From the NCBI RefSeq assembly GCF_007829815.1, contig NZ_VIWT01000001.1, forward strand, positions 3,433,501-3,497,500: a stretch of DNA of 64,000 bases, in the 5' to 3' direction. The translations under genes were made by a program, and so were the position numbers. This document shows positions 53,698-62,762 of this stretch, in pieces; within the stretch, counting starts at the first letter, position 1, and each line of letters opens with the position of its first letter. The notes under the pieces were generated by a model. That model searched no databases. It worked only from the letters and a program-made list of their open reading frames with translations, and was not told the DNA's origin. The DNA is from Kitasatospora viridis (GTDB lineage Bacteria; Actinomycetota; Actinomycetes; Streptomycetales; Streptomycetaceae).

Positions 53698-54819
53698 ATG
53701 AGCACCGAAACGCTCAGCCGGGGAAGTCAGGACAACCAAGGACACAACCAAGGCCGCGAGCAGGGCCACGGCCAGAACCAAGGGGCCGACCAGCAGGCCG
53801 CCGGGCTGCTCGCCCGGGCCCGCGCCATCGTCGACCCGGCCCTGCGCACCGCAGTGGACGGCATGCCCGAGTCGATGGCCCGGGTCGCCGCCTACCACTT
53901 CGGCTGGCGCGAGGCCGACGGCTCGCCCTCCGCCGCCGATCCGGGCAAGGCGATCCGCCCCGCCCTGGTGCTGGCCGCCGCCGAGGCCTGCGCCGGCCGC
54001 GGCGCCGACGAGGCGCTGGCGCGCGGCGCCGTCCGGGCCGCCGCCTCCGTCGAGCTGGTGCACAACTTCACCCTGCTGCACGACGACGTGATCGACCGGG
54101 ACGACACCCGTCGCCACCGTCTCACCGCCTGGCGGGTGTTCGGCTCCACCGAGGCGATCCTGGCCGGTGACGCCCTGCACTCGTTGGCGCTGCGCACCCT
54201 CGCCGAGGACGGCCACCCGGCCGCCGGGGACGCGATGCGCCGGCTGGCCGACTGCGTGGTCGAGCTCTGCGCCGGCCAGCAGGCCGACTGCGCCTTCGAG
54301 CAGCGCAGCACCGTCTCGCTCGACGAGTGCCTGGCGATGGCCGAGGCCAAGACGGGGGCGCTGCTGGGCGCCGCCTGCGCAATCGGCGCGCTCTACGGCG
54401 GTGCCGACCAGCAGGCCGCCCGGGCGATGGACGCCTTCGGGCGCGAGATCGGCCTGGCCTTCCAGCTGATCGACGACCTGATCGGCATCTGGGGCGACCC
54501 CGCCGTCACCGGCAAGCCGGCCGGCGCCGACCTGCTGGTCCGCAAGAAGTCCCTGCCGGTGGTCGCCGCGCTCGGTTCCGGCACCGCCGCCGGTGCCGAA
54601 CTCGCCGCGATCTACGCCCTCGACCGGCCGCTCACCGAGGCCGAGGTCAAGCTCGCCGCCGACGCGGTCGAGCGGGCCGGCGGCCGCGCCTGGGCCCAGG
54701 GCGCCTCCTGCGAGCGGATGGCTGCCGCCCTCGAACACCTCGCGGTCGCGGTGCCCGACCCCGCCGCCACCGACGACCTGTTGGCGCTGGCCGAGCTGGT
54801 CACCCGCCGCAACCGCTGA
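53698..54819 (+). CDS. Polyprenyl diphosphate synthase, probable encapsulin cargo
   Basis: 373 residues. Aspartate-rich motifs: DDVIDRDD in LLHDDVIDRDD (first) and DDLIGIW (second, in LIDDLIGIWGDP). The first ~35 residues (Gly/Gln/Asn/Ser-rich, MSTETLSRGSQDNQGHN and on) are predicted to be disordered, matching the targeting tails of family 2 encapsulin cargo proteins. Condenses isopentenyl diphosphate with an allylic diphosphate; chain length not predictable. Confidence 0.85.
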   Translation: MSTETLSRGSQDNQGHNQGREQGHGQNQGADQQAAGLLARARAIVDPALRTAVDGMPESMARVAAYHFGWREADGSPSAADPGKAIRPALVLAAAEACAGRGADEALARGAVRAAASVELVHNFTLLHDDVIDRDDTRRHRLTAWRVFGSTEAILAGDALHSLALRTLAEDGHPAAGDAMRRLADCVVELCAGQQADCAFEQRSTVSLDECLAMAEAKTGALLGAACAIGALYGGADQQAARAMDAFGREIGLAFQLIDDLIGIWGDPAVTGKPAGADLLVRKKSLPVVAALGSGTAAGAELAAIYALDRPLTEAEVKLAADAVERAGGRAWAQGASCERMAAALEHLAVAVPDPAATDDLLALAELVTRRNR

Positions 54820-54980
54820 CGCGGCGCTCGTCGCCCACGTCGCGCACGTCGCACCTTCCCGTCCCTCCCGCTCCCCCCTCTCCCTCCGTCGCTCTCCCTC
54901 ACCCTCGCCTCCGAGTCACCGTCACCAGCTGCGGCCCGCCGGCTGTTTCGGGCTGCCCTGACGCAGAAGGCACCGTCTTC

Positions 54981-55742
54981 ATGAGCCTTGCCGACATCGG
55001 CACCATCGTCATAACCCTGCTGCTGCTGGCCGTCGCCATCAAGCTGCTGCAGCGCTGGGTCCCGCACCACATCCGGGAGGAGCACAACGACGTCGCGGGC
55101 TTCATCTTCGCGGCCGTCGGCGTGCTCTACGCCGTGCTGCTCGGCTTCGTCGTGATCACCGTCTGGACCAACAACGACTCCGCCAGCAAGACCACCTTCC
55201 AGGAGGCCGACGCGCTGGCCGGCATCTACTGGATCTCCCGCGAACTGCCCGCCCCGCTCGGCCCGCAGCTCGAACAGCAGACCCTCTCCTACGCCCGCAC
55301 CGTGCAGGACAGCGAGTGGCCGATGATGGCCAACCACAAGAGCGACCCGCAGGCCACCGAGCTGGTCTACCAGATCCGGGACAGCGTCTTCTCGATCAAG
55401 CCCACCGACGAGCAGCAACAGGTGCTCTACGAGCACGCGGTGAGCCACGTCGAGGACCTCGCCTCCGAGCGGCGCGAGCGGCTCAACCAGGTCGACGACT
55501 CGGTGCCGCCGCTGCTCTGGGTGGCGCTGATCGGCGGCGGGGTGCTCACCATCGGGTTCACCTTCCTGTTCGGCCTCTCCAACACGCTCGCGCACACCCT
55601 GATGGTGCTCTCGCTGGGGGCGCTGGTGGTGCTGTCGCTGCTGGTCATCAAGGAGATGAACTTCCCGTTCGCCGGCGCGACGGCGGTGAAACCGACCGCC
55701 TTCGACGTCTTCCTGCAACGGCTGCCCCCGCCACGGACCTGA
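54981..55742 (+). CDS. DUF4239-family membrane protein
   Basis: 253 residues. Two N-terminal membrane segments (IVITLLLLAVAIKLL and AGFIFAAVGVLYAVLLGFVVI), a soluble alpha-helical middle and two C-terminal segments (VALIGGGVLTIGFTFLFGL and LMVLSLGALVVLSLLVI). Family function is unknown (bestrophin-like). Ends at a strong hairpin. Confidence 0.85.
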   Translation: MSLADIGTIVITLLLLAVAIKLLQRWVPHHIREEHNDVAGFIFAAVGVLYAVLLGFVVITVWTNNDSASKTTFQEADALAGIYWISRELPAPLGPQLEQQTLSYARTVQDSEWPMMANHKSDPQATELVYQIRDSVFSIKPTDEQQQVLYEHAVSHVEDLASERRERLNQVDDSVPPLLWVALIGGGVLTIGFTFLFGLSNTLAHTLMVLSLGALVVLSLLVIKEMNFPFAGATAVKPTAFDVFLQRLPPPRT

Positions 55743-55753
55743 CGGCGGCAATG

Positions 55754-55793
55754 CTGACGGTGCGTCGCTTCCCCGGAAGTGACGCACCGTCAG
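55754..55793. terminator. Bidirectional terminator
   Basis: A 19-bp stem with one G-U (55754-55772 with 55775-55793) and a 2-nt loop between convergent genes. Confidence 0.8.
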
Positions 55794-55804
55794 GTCATGT
55801 TGGC

Positions 55805-56818
55805 TCAGCCGTGCTCGGCGAGCAGGCGCCGCTCCTTCTCCGGGTCGATGCCGAGCGGCTCGCCGCCCTGGGTGTAGGGGCGCTCGCGCGGGCCGCGTTC
55901 GAGGATCCAGGCCCAGGTGTCGGCCACGGTCCGCTCGATCGGCCGGCAGCGCAGTCCGGCCGCCTCCGCCTTGCGGCTGTCCGCCCGCCAGATCCCGCTC
56001 GGCCGCCCGTCCTCCTCGAACTCGGGTGCCCAGAGCGGAAGTTCGGTCCACATCTCGATCCCGGCGGCGGTCAGTGGGGCGTCCGGCACCCAGACCAGCT
56101 CGGCCCCGGAGCCGGTGGCCGCGACGCAGGCCTCCAGCAGCTGCCCGTAACTGCTGGAGCCGGGCAGCGCGGTGGTGACGAAGCTGCCGTGCGCACCGCG
56201 CTCGGCCAGGTCCAGGCCGAAGACGGCGAAGTCGCGGGCGTCGATCAGCTGGATCGGCAGGTCCGGGCGGCCCGGGGCGAGCACCCGGCCGCCCCGGGCG
56301 ATCCGCTCCAGCCACCAGGGCAGCCGCCCGACGTTCTCGTACGGGCCGACCAGCAGCCCGCAGTTGAGCAGCAGGGAGCGCTCGGCGCCGAACTGCTCCA
56401 GCACCGCCCGCTCGCACCCGGCCTTCAGACCGGTGCTGAACGGCTGGCCCGGCGGCGAGTCGGCGGCGCACTCGTGCAGCGGCGACTCCTCGCTGACCGG
56501 CTCGTCGGGCCACTCGGCGAAGGCGTGCACGGAGGAGACGAAGAGGTAGCGCCCGGCCCGCTCGCGCAGCGCCGTGGCCGCCTGCCGGACGTCATGGGGC
56601 TGCTGGCCGCTGGTGTCGATCACCAGGTCCCAGGGCTCCTCGGCCAGCCGGGCCAGCGCCTCGGGGTCGGTCCGGTCGCCGCGCAGCGCGCGCACGCCCG
56701 GCAGGTCGGTGCCCGACCGGCCGCGGTTGAACGTGGTCACCTGGTGGCCGCGGGCCAGGGCTTCTTGGGCGAAGGCCCGGCCGAGGAAGACCGAGCCGCC
56801 CAGCATCAGGATGCGCAT
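55805..56818 (-). CDS. NAD-dependent epimerase/dehydratase (extended SDR)
   Basis: 337 residues. N-terminal MRILMLGGSVFLGRAFAQEAL is the Rossmann glycine motif (GGxxFLG), with TTFNRGRSG next; FVSSVHAFAEWP holds the Ser. A clear YxxxK is not obvious, as in many members of this atypical subgroup. Substrate unknown. Confidence 0.85.
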   Translation of the reverse strand: MRILMLGGSVFLGRAFAQEALARGHQVTTFNRGRSGTDLPGVRALRGDRTDPEALARLAEEPWDLVIDTSGQQPHDVRQAATALRERAGRYLFVSSVHAFAEWPDEPVSEESPLHECAADSPPGQPFSTGLKAGCERAVLEQFGAERSLLLNCGLLVGPYENVGRLPWWLERIARGGRVLAPGRPDLPIQLIDARDFAVFGLDLAERGAHGSFVTTALPGSSSYGQLLEACVAATGSGAELVWVPDAPLTAAGIEMWTELPLWAPEFEEDGRPSGIWRADSRKAEAAGLRCRPIERTVADTWAWILERGPRERPYTQGGEPLGIDPEKERRLLAEHG

Positions 56819-56881
56819 GCGGACGAGCCTGCCCGCTGCGGGCCGTCCCCGGTAGGGCCGTTCGCCTGCGGCGCACTGCGT

Positions 56882-57760
56882 TCACCGAGGGAGAACCGTC
56901 ACTGCGGGAGCTCCGGGAGCTCCCGGGGCCCCTGGGACCCTCGGGAGCTCCGCGGTGACCAGGTAGTAGTCCAGGATGCCGTCCCGGTAGGCGCGCAGGA
57001 AGTTGTGCGGCCAGGTGTCCGGGGCCCACCACCGGCTCAGCCACCGGTCCCAGCCGGGCCAGACCTCGGCGCCGATCGACTCCGCCGCGACCCCGGTCAG
57101 CCCGGCCCCGCCCAGCGCGCCGGTCAGCGCGGTGACCGGGCGGGCGATGTCCAGGCCGTTGGCGAAGGTCTCCAGCAGGCCGGCGAGTTGGGCCGGCCGC
57201 GCGGGCGAGTCGTCCACGGTGAAGAAGCCGGCCAGCGCGAGCCGGCCGCCCGGCGCGAGCACCCGGGCCGTCTCGGCGGCGAAGGCCGCCAGGTCCGGGA
57301 AGTGCTGGGCGGCCTCGACGCTGAGCACCGCGTCGAACCCGCCGTCCGCGAAGGGCAGTTGCTCGGCGGCGCCCTGGACGAAGGCGAGCCGCTCGGGCTG
57401 CTCGGCGAGCAGCGCGGCGTGCCGCTCGCGGGCCCGGCGCAGCTGCTCGGGGTGGATGTCCAGGCCGGTCACGGCGGCCGGATCGCGCTCGCCGAGGGCC
57501 AGTGCGCACCCCATGCCGAGCCCGCAGCCGACCTCCAGCAGCCGGGCGCCGGGGGCGGGCACGGCGGCGTCCAGCACCAGGCGGTAGAGGTCCTGCTGGC
57601 TGCGCACCCGTTCCGGCTCGCCGACCGGTGCGGTCAGGTCGATGCCGCGCCAGTGGCCGAAGTTGATGAAGCCCCCGGCGAAGATCGGCACGGCGCTCAG
57701 GTCGCCGGACCCGTAGGTCTCCCGCACCGCGTCCCGCATCCCGTCACCCTGCTCGGCCAC
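56882..57760 (-). CDS. SAM-dependent methyltransferase (class I)
   Basis: 292 residues. SAM site LLEVGCGLGMGCALAL, acidic Asp in GLDIHPEQL, then FDAVLSVEAAQHFP and LAPGGRLALA. The last ~20 residues are a Pro/Gly/Ala repeat (PGAPGAPGAP) encoded by a GC-rich repeat. Acceptor unknown; small-molecule type. Confidence 0.9.
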   Translation of the reverse strand: MAEQGDGMRDAVRETYGSGDLSAVPIFAGGFINFGHWRGIDLTAPVGEPERVRSQQDLYRLVLDAAVPAPGARLLEVGCGLGMGCALALGERDPAAVTGLDIHPEQLRRARERHAALLAEQPERLAFVQGAAEQLPFADGGFDAVLSVEAAQHFPDLAAFAAETARVLAPGGRLALAGFFTVDDSPARPAQLAGLLETFANGLDIARPVTALTGALGGAGLTGVAAESIGAEVWPGWDRWLSRWWAPDTWPHNFLRAYRDGILDYYLVTAELPRVPGAPGAPGAPAVTVLPR

Positions 57761-57981
57761 CGCCGCCTCCTCGCTCCCCCTGACAACGCGTCACCGGCCC
57801 GGGGGCAACGCCCACCGGCACTCGCACCACCCGCGCCCTGCCCGCTCCTCGCCCGGTCCCTGCCCGCTCCCTACCCCCTCGGGCCGCCGATATCGGATTG
57901 TCACCCGGTTCTCATCCATCGGTGTGCAACGTGGGTTCCCGGTGAAGAGTCATAGGGAATGGCAGAGCAGTACGGGGCTGT

Positions 57982-59748
57982 TCAGCGCGGTGACGAGGGC
58001 GAGGTGTCGGACGTGGCAGAGCTGGTCGCGGGTGCGGTGGAAGGCGTCGGCGGGTTGCTGGACGGCCGGATGGACGGCGTGGCCGACGGGCTGCTGCTCG
58101 CCGACCGGCTGGCCGACGGCTGGGTGGACGGCCCGGACGTCGGGCTGGCGCTTGGGCTCTCGCTGCTGCTCGGCGGACTGCTCGCGCTGCTGCCCGCGCT
58201 CGGGGTGTCCGAGGGGGTGGCGCTGGCGCTGCCGCTCGGGTTCGCGCTCGGGCTGGGCGTGGTGCCGTCCGGGGCGGAGGGCGAGGCGCTGGGCGAGGGG
58301 AGGCCGCGCCGGTCCGGGCCGCCGGTGAGGGTGACCACGGCGGAGGACGGCGGCAGGGCGATCCACGCCGTCCAGTCCGCGTCGGGGGCGTGCTGATCGT
58401 CCACGGTGACGATCACGGTGATCCGCTGGCCGGGCGCCAGGGTGCCGGCGTCCCGGCTCAGCCGCAGCCAGTCGCAGCTGAGTTCGGCGTGCCAGTCCAG
58501 CGCAGTGCCGCCGGTGTTGGTCAGGGTGAGCACGGTCCGGCTGCCGTAGCTGCCGGCCGTGACGTCCAGCGCGGCGGCCGCCGGCACCGGTTCGGGGTGC
58601 CACTGCGGGCTGGAGATCGGCACCGCACCGGTCGCGGGCACCGGCACAGCTGACGCCTGAACCGGCGGCAGCAACGTTTCTGCACCCGCCGCGCCGCCCC
58701 CGGCACCGCTCGCCGCACCCACCAGCGCCGCCACCAGCCCGCGCCCGTCGCCACCCGTCCCGGTCGGCCGGCCCGGCGCCGCCGGGACCGGCGGCACGGC
58801 GGGAGCCTCGCCGTCCGGCGGGGTGTCCACCCGCACCGAGGAGACCGACGCCGCCCCCGCGACCGGCGCGCCGTCCCGGTGCGCGACCCAGAGCGCGGCC
58901 AGCGGCGCGGACAGCACCGCCGCCAGCACCCCGGTGCTGACCAGCCGCTGCCGGGCCAGCACCAGCCGCTCGTGCAGGTCCCCGCCGGCCCGGTGCCGCT
59001 CCAGCAGCCCGGGTGCCCGGTGCCGGGGCAGCCCCCGGGCGTCGAAGACCGGCACCCCGGCCCCGCCCCCGCCGCCCGCCCGCACCCCGGCCGGTGCGGC
59101 CAGCAGCGCCAGCCCGGCCGGCGGCCCGCCGTCGAACCCGGCGACCCGCTCCGCCGTCCCGCGGCAGGTGGGGCACTGCTCCACGTGCCGGACCAGTTCG
59201 CGCCGCAGCGCCGGCCCCAGCACCCACCCCCGCCAGTGCTCGGCGCCGGGCCCGCCGAGCCGGTCCAGCTCGGGGCAGGTGCCCACGCCGAGCACCAGCA
59301 GCGCCCGTCGGGTGGTGGCCAGTTCGGCCCGGGCCCCGGCGAGCAGCCGGCCGGTGGCCGCCGGGTCCAGGCCCAGCACGGCGGCCAGTTCCTCCTCCGT
59401 CAGGTGGTGACGCAGCGTCAGTTCCAGCGCCTCGCGCTGCTCCGCGGTGGTGCCGGCCGCCTCCGGCCAGGCCAGCGCGGCCAGCTCGGCGCGCAGCCCG
59501 GCCGGGTCGTCCACCGGCCCACCGGCCCGGTCGCCGGCCGCGCCCGCGGCCAGTCGGCGCACGCAGGCGTACCGGGCGGCCGAGTAGAGCCAGGCCCGCC
59601 GCAGCGCCGGGTCGGTCAGCCGCTCGCCGCCGCTGTCCACCAGCTCGCGGACCTCGCCGACCGCGGCGCCGGCCTCGGCCGGGTCGCAGAGCACGGACAG
59701 GCAGTAGGTGTAGAGGCCGTCCAGCAGGCGCTGGTAGGCGGTGGGCAT
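57982..59748 (-). CDS. Membrane protein with sigma-like N-terminus, zinc finger, TM segment and BACON domain
   Basis: 588 residues from the ATG at 59748 (GTG at 59763 is an alternative). The N-terminal ~155 residues resemble an ECF sigma factor (LLDGLYTYCLSVL ... LTEEELAAVLGLDPAATGRLLAGAR). Next a zinc-finger anti-sigma motif HVEQCPTC (H188, C192, C195), one membrane segment (~272-289), a BACON-like beta domain (~390-475; LTLTNTGGTALDWHAEL) and a long Ser/Pro tail. Sigma and anti-sigma features in a single chain with an outer domain are unusual. It may be a membrane-bound sensor or a decayed sigma factor. Confidence 0.8.
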   Translation of the reverse strand: MPTAYQRLLDGLYTYCLSVLCDPAEAGAAVGEVRELVDSGGERLTDPALRRAWLYSAARYACVRRLAAGAAGDRAGGPVDDPAGLRAELAALAWPEAAGTTAEQREALELTLRHHLTEEELAAVLGLDPAATGRLLAGARAELATTRRALLVLGVGTCPELDRLGGPGAEHWRGWVLGPALRRELVRHVEQCPTCRGTAERVAGFDGGPPAGLALLAAPAGVRAGGGGGAGVPVFDARGLPRHRAPGLLERHRAGGDLHERLVLARQRLVSTGVLAAVLSAPLAALWVAHRDGAPVAGAASVSSVRVDTPPDGEAPAVPPVPAAPGRPTGTGGDGRGLVAALVGAASGAGGGAAGAETLLPPVQASAVPVPATGAVPISSPQWHPEPVPAAAALDVTAGSYGSRTVLTLTNTGGTALDWHAELSCDWLRLSRDAGTLAPGQRITVIVTVDDQHAPDADWTAWIALPPSSAVVTLTGGPDRRGLPSPSASPSAPDGTTPSPSANPSGSASATPSDTPSAGSSASSPPSSSESPSASPTSGPSTQPSASRSASSSPSATPSIRPSSNPPTPSTAPATSSATSDTSPSSPR

Positions 59749-59943
59749 GCTCTCGGGCGTCACGGTCCGGACAGTAGGCCTTCGGCCCGCCGGGACCCGT
59801 GTCGAACCATGCCTTTGTACTTCTTTCGGGTAACAGGACCGCCCTTCCGACGACACCGGGGTGGTACGCGTTGTCGGCACCGGGGCCCGCACGCGTCACC
59901 GGGGCCGCACGCGTCGTCGGTCCCACCCGCTACCGTGGCCCGC

Positions 59944-61449
59944 ATGGCAGCCCGCACCTCGAAGACCACCGCCAAGCCCCGCCCGGCCTACCGCTGCACG
60001 GAGTGCGGCAACCAGCTGCCCAAGTGGGTCGGCCGCTGCCCGGAGTGCAACGCCTGGGGCACCGTCGAGGAGTACGGCGCGGTGCCGATCCGCACCACCG
60101 CGGCCGGCCCGGTGAGCGCCCCGGCCCGCCCGATCGGCCAGGTGGACGGCCAGGTCGCCACCGCCCGCTCGACCGGCGTGCCGGAGCTGGACCGGGTGCT
60201 CGGCGGTGGCCTGGTGCCCGGCGCCGTGGTGCTGCTGGCGGGCGAGCCCGGTGTCGGCAAGTCGACCCTGCTGCTCGACGTGGCCGCCAAGGCCGCCACC
60301 TCCCAGCACCGCACCCTCTACGTGACCGGCGAGGAGTCGGCCGGCCAGGTGCGGCTGCGGGCGGACCGGATCAACGCCCTCTCCGACCACCTCTACCTGG
60401 CCGCCGAGCAGGACTTGGGCGCCGTGCTCGGCCACATCGACCAGGTCTCCCCGGGCCTGCTGATCCTGGACTCGGTGCAGACCATCGCCTCCGCCGAGCT
60501 GGACGGCGCGCCCGGCGGCCCGGCCCAGGTGCGCGAGGTGGCGGGCGCGCTGATCCGCGCCTCCAAGGAGCGCGGCATGGCCACCCTGCTGGTCGGCCAC
60601 GTCACCAAGGACGGGCAGATCGCCGGCCCCCGCCTGCTGGAGCACCTGGTCGACGTGGTGCTGAGCTTCGAGGGCGACCGGCACGCCCGGCTGCGGATCA
60701 TCCGCGGCGTCAAGAACCGCTACGGCGCCACCGACGAGGTCGGCTGCTTCGAGCTGCACGACGAGGGCATCGAGGGCCTGGCCGACCCGTCCGGCCTCTT
60801 CCTGACCCGCCGTGACAAGCCGGTGCCGGGCACCTGCCTGACCGTCACCCTGGAGGGCAAGCGCCCGCTGGTGGCCGAGGTGCAGGCGCTGATGGTGGAT
60901 TCGCAGATCCCCTCCCCGCGCCGCACCACCTCCGGCCTGGAGTCGCCCCGGATCGCGATGATCCTGGCGGTGGTCGAGCGGCACGGCGGGGTCAAGCTCG
61001 GCAAGCAGGACATCTACACCGCCACCGTCGGCGGGGTGAAGCTGACCGAGCCCTCGGCCGACCTGGCGGTGGCGCTCGCGGTGGCCAGCTCCTCCACCGA
61101 CACGCCGCTGCCCAGCAACCTGGTGGCGATCGGCGAGGTCGGCCTGGCCGGCGAGGTGCGCCGGGTGACGGGGGTGCAGCGCCGGTTGGCCGAGGCGCAC
61201 CGGCTGGGCTTCACCCACGCCCTGGTGCCGCCGGACCCGGGCAAGGTGCCGGCGGGCATGAAGGTGGTCGAGGTGGCCGACATCGGCGAGGCGCTGCGGG
61301 CGATCCCGGGCCGGCGCGGCCGCTCCGCCGCCCGTCCCCGGACGGAGCAGCGCCCGCCCGCCGACGCCCGCCCGGTGCCCGCGCCGCCCGCCCACCCGGA
61401 CGAGCTGATGGCCGGCTGGGAACCGGTCGATTCGGACGAACTGGTCTGA
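59944..61449 (+). CDS. radA: DNA repair protein RadA
   Basis: 501 residues. N-terminal zinc finger CTECGNQLPKWVGRCPEC, Walker A GEPGVGKST, Walker B LLILDS, the RadA motif KNRYG and the C-terminal Lon-like domain. Takes part in recombination intermediate processing. Followed by disA, as in other actinomycetes. Confidence 0.95.
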   Translation: MAARTSKTTAKPRPAYRCTECGNQLPKWVGRCPECNAWGTVEEYGAVPIRTTAAGPVSAPARPIGQVDGQVATARSTGVPELDRVLGGGLVPGAVVLLAGEPGVGKSTLLLDVAAKAATSQHRTLYVTGEESAGQVRLRADRINALSDHLYLAAEQDLGAVLGHIDQVSPGLLILDSVQTIASAELDGAPGGPAQVREVAGALIRASKERGMATLLVGHVTKDGQIAGPRLLEHLVDVVLSFEGDRHARLRIIRGVKNRYGATDEVGCFELHDEGIEGLADPSGLFLTRRDKPVPGTCLTVTLEGKRPLVAEVQALMVDSQIPSPRRTTSGLESPRIAMILAVVERHGGVKLGKQDIYTATVGGVKLTEPSADLAVALAVASSSTDTPLPSNLVAIGEVGLAGEVRRVTGVQRRLAEAHRLGFTHALVPPDPGKVPAGMKVVEVADIGEALRAIPGRRGRSAARPRTEQRPPADARPVPAPPAHPDELMAGWEPVDSDELV

Positions 61450-61565
61450 CCGAGGCACCGTCAGCGTGGCCGCACCGTAGACTTTGCCCTGTCCAGTACC
61501 AGATCGGACAGAAGCGAACGAGGGACCGGGGCTGAGAGCGGTCCGGACCGGGCCGGAGGAGTCAC

Positions 61566-62672
61566 GTGGCAGCGAGCGACCGGGTGGAGAAGTCCCCCCG
61601 CGAGGAGGCGCTGCTGCGCTCCTCGCTGCAGGCCATCGCCCCGGGCACTCCGCTGCGGGACGGACTTGAGCGGGTGCTGCGGGCCAACACCGGCGGTCTG
61701 GTGGTGCTCGGCTTCGACAAGACGGTCGAGTCGGTGTGCACCGGCGGGTTCGTGCTGGACGTCGAGTTCACCGCGACCCGGCTGCGCGAGCTGTGCAAGC
61801 TGGACGGCGCGGTGGTGCTGGACAAGGACATCACCAAGATCGTCCGGGCCGGCGTGCACCTGATGCCGGACGCGGCGATCCCGACCGACGAGACCGGCAC
61901 CCGGCACCGCACCGCGGAGCGGGTGAACCGGCAGACCGGCTTCCCGGTGGTCGCGGTCTCGCACTCGATGCGGCTGATCGCGATGTACGTCAACGGCAGC
62001 CGCCGGGTGCTGGAGGACTCCACCACCGTGCTCTCCCGGGCCAACCAGGCGCTGGCCACCCTGGAGCGCTACAAGCTGCGCCTGGACGAGGTGGCCGGCA
62101 CCCTCTCGGCGCTGGAGATCGAGGACCTGGTCACCGTCCGGGACGTCACCGCGGTCGCCCAGCGGCTGGAGATGGTCCGGCTGATCGCGGCCGAGATCGC
62201 CGGCTACGTGCTGGAGCTCGGCACCGACGGCCGGCTGCTCTCGCTCCAACTCGACGAGCTGATCGCCGGCGTGGAGCCGGAGCGCGAGCTGGTCGCCCGG
62301 GACTACTTCCCGGAGCGGGCCGCCAAGCGCGGCCGCACGGTGGCCGAGGTGCTGGCCGACCTGGAGACGCTCACCCACGCCGAGCTGCTGGACCTGCAGA
62401 CGGTGGCCAAGACGATCGGCTACTCCGGCTCGCCCGAGTCGCTGGACTCGGCCGTCTCGCCGCGCGGCTACCGGCTGCTGGCGAAGATCCCGCGGCTGCC
62501 GAACACCGTGATCGAGCGCCTGGTGGAGCACTTCGGCGGGCTGCAGAAGCTGCTCGCGGCGAGCATCGACGACTTGCAGGCGGTCGAGGGCGTCGGCGAG
62601 ACCCGGGCCCGCTCGGTCCGCGAGGGGCTCTCCCGGCTGGCCGAGTCCTCGATCCTGGAGCGGTACGTCTGA
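61566..62672 (+). CDS. disA: Diadenylate cyclase DisA (c-di-AMP synthase)
   Basis: 368 residues; GTG start with GGAGGAG 4-5 nt upstream. DAC-domain motifs LDGAVVLD and GTRHRTAERV, the helical spine and the C-terminal helix-hairpin-helix (VEGVGETRARSV). Makes c-di-AMP and scans DNA for damage. Ends at the large palindrome. Confidence 0.96.
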   Translation: MAASDRVEKSPREEALLRSSLQAIAPGTPLRDGLERVLRANTGGLVVLGFDKTVESVCTGGFVLDVEFTATRLRELCKLDGAVVLDKDITKIVRAGVHLMPDAAIPTDETGTRHRTAERVNRQTGFPVVAVSHSMRLIAMYVNGSRRVLEDSTTVLSRANQALATLERYKLRLDEVAGTLSALEIEDLVTVRDVTAVAQRLEMVRLIAAEIAGYVLELGTDGRLLSLQLDELIAGVEPERELVARDYFPERAAKRGRTVAEVLADLETLTHAELLDLQTVAKTIGYSGSPESLDSAVSPRGYRLLAKIPRLPNTVIERLVEHFGGLQKLLAASIDDLQAVEGVGETRARSVREGLSRLAESSILERYV

Positions 62673-62696
62673 GGTAACGCTTCCTCAGACATTCGT

Positions 62697-62750
62697 ACGA
62701 ACGGCTGCGGCCCGTGACCTGACGTCAGGTCACGGGCCGCAGCCGTTCGT
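62697..62750. terminator. Perfect 54-nt palindrome, bidirectional terminator
   Basis: 27-nt arms (62697-62723 and 62724-62750) without mismatch, centred on GACGTC. Lies between convergent disA and the Gly-rich protein gene. Its length without a spacer is exceptional for a terminator. Confidence 0.85.
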
Positions 62751-62762
62751 CGTGACGCCGGG

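Noticed and set aside
57959..58396. Plus-strand frame with Gly/Leu-rich product
   Set aside because: It mirrors the Ser/Pro-rich tail of the BACON protein on the other strand; the bias of third positions favours the minus strand.
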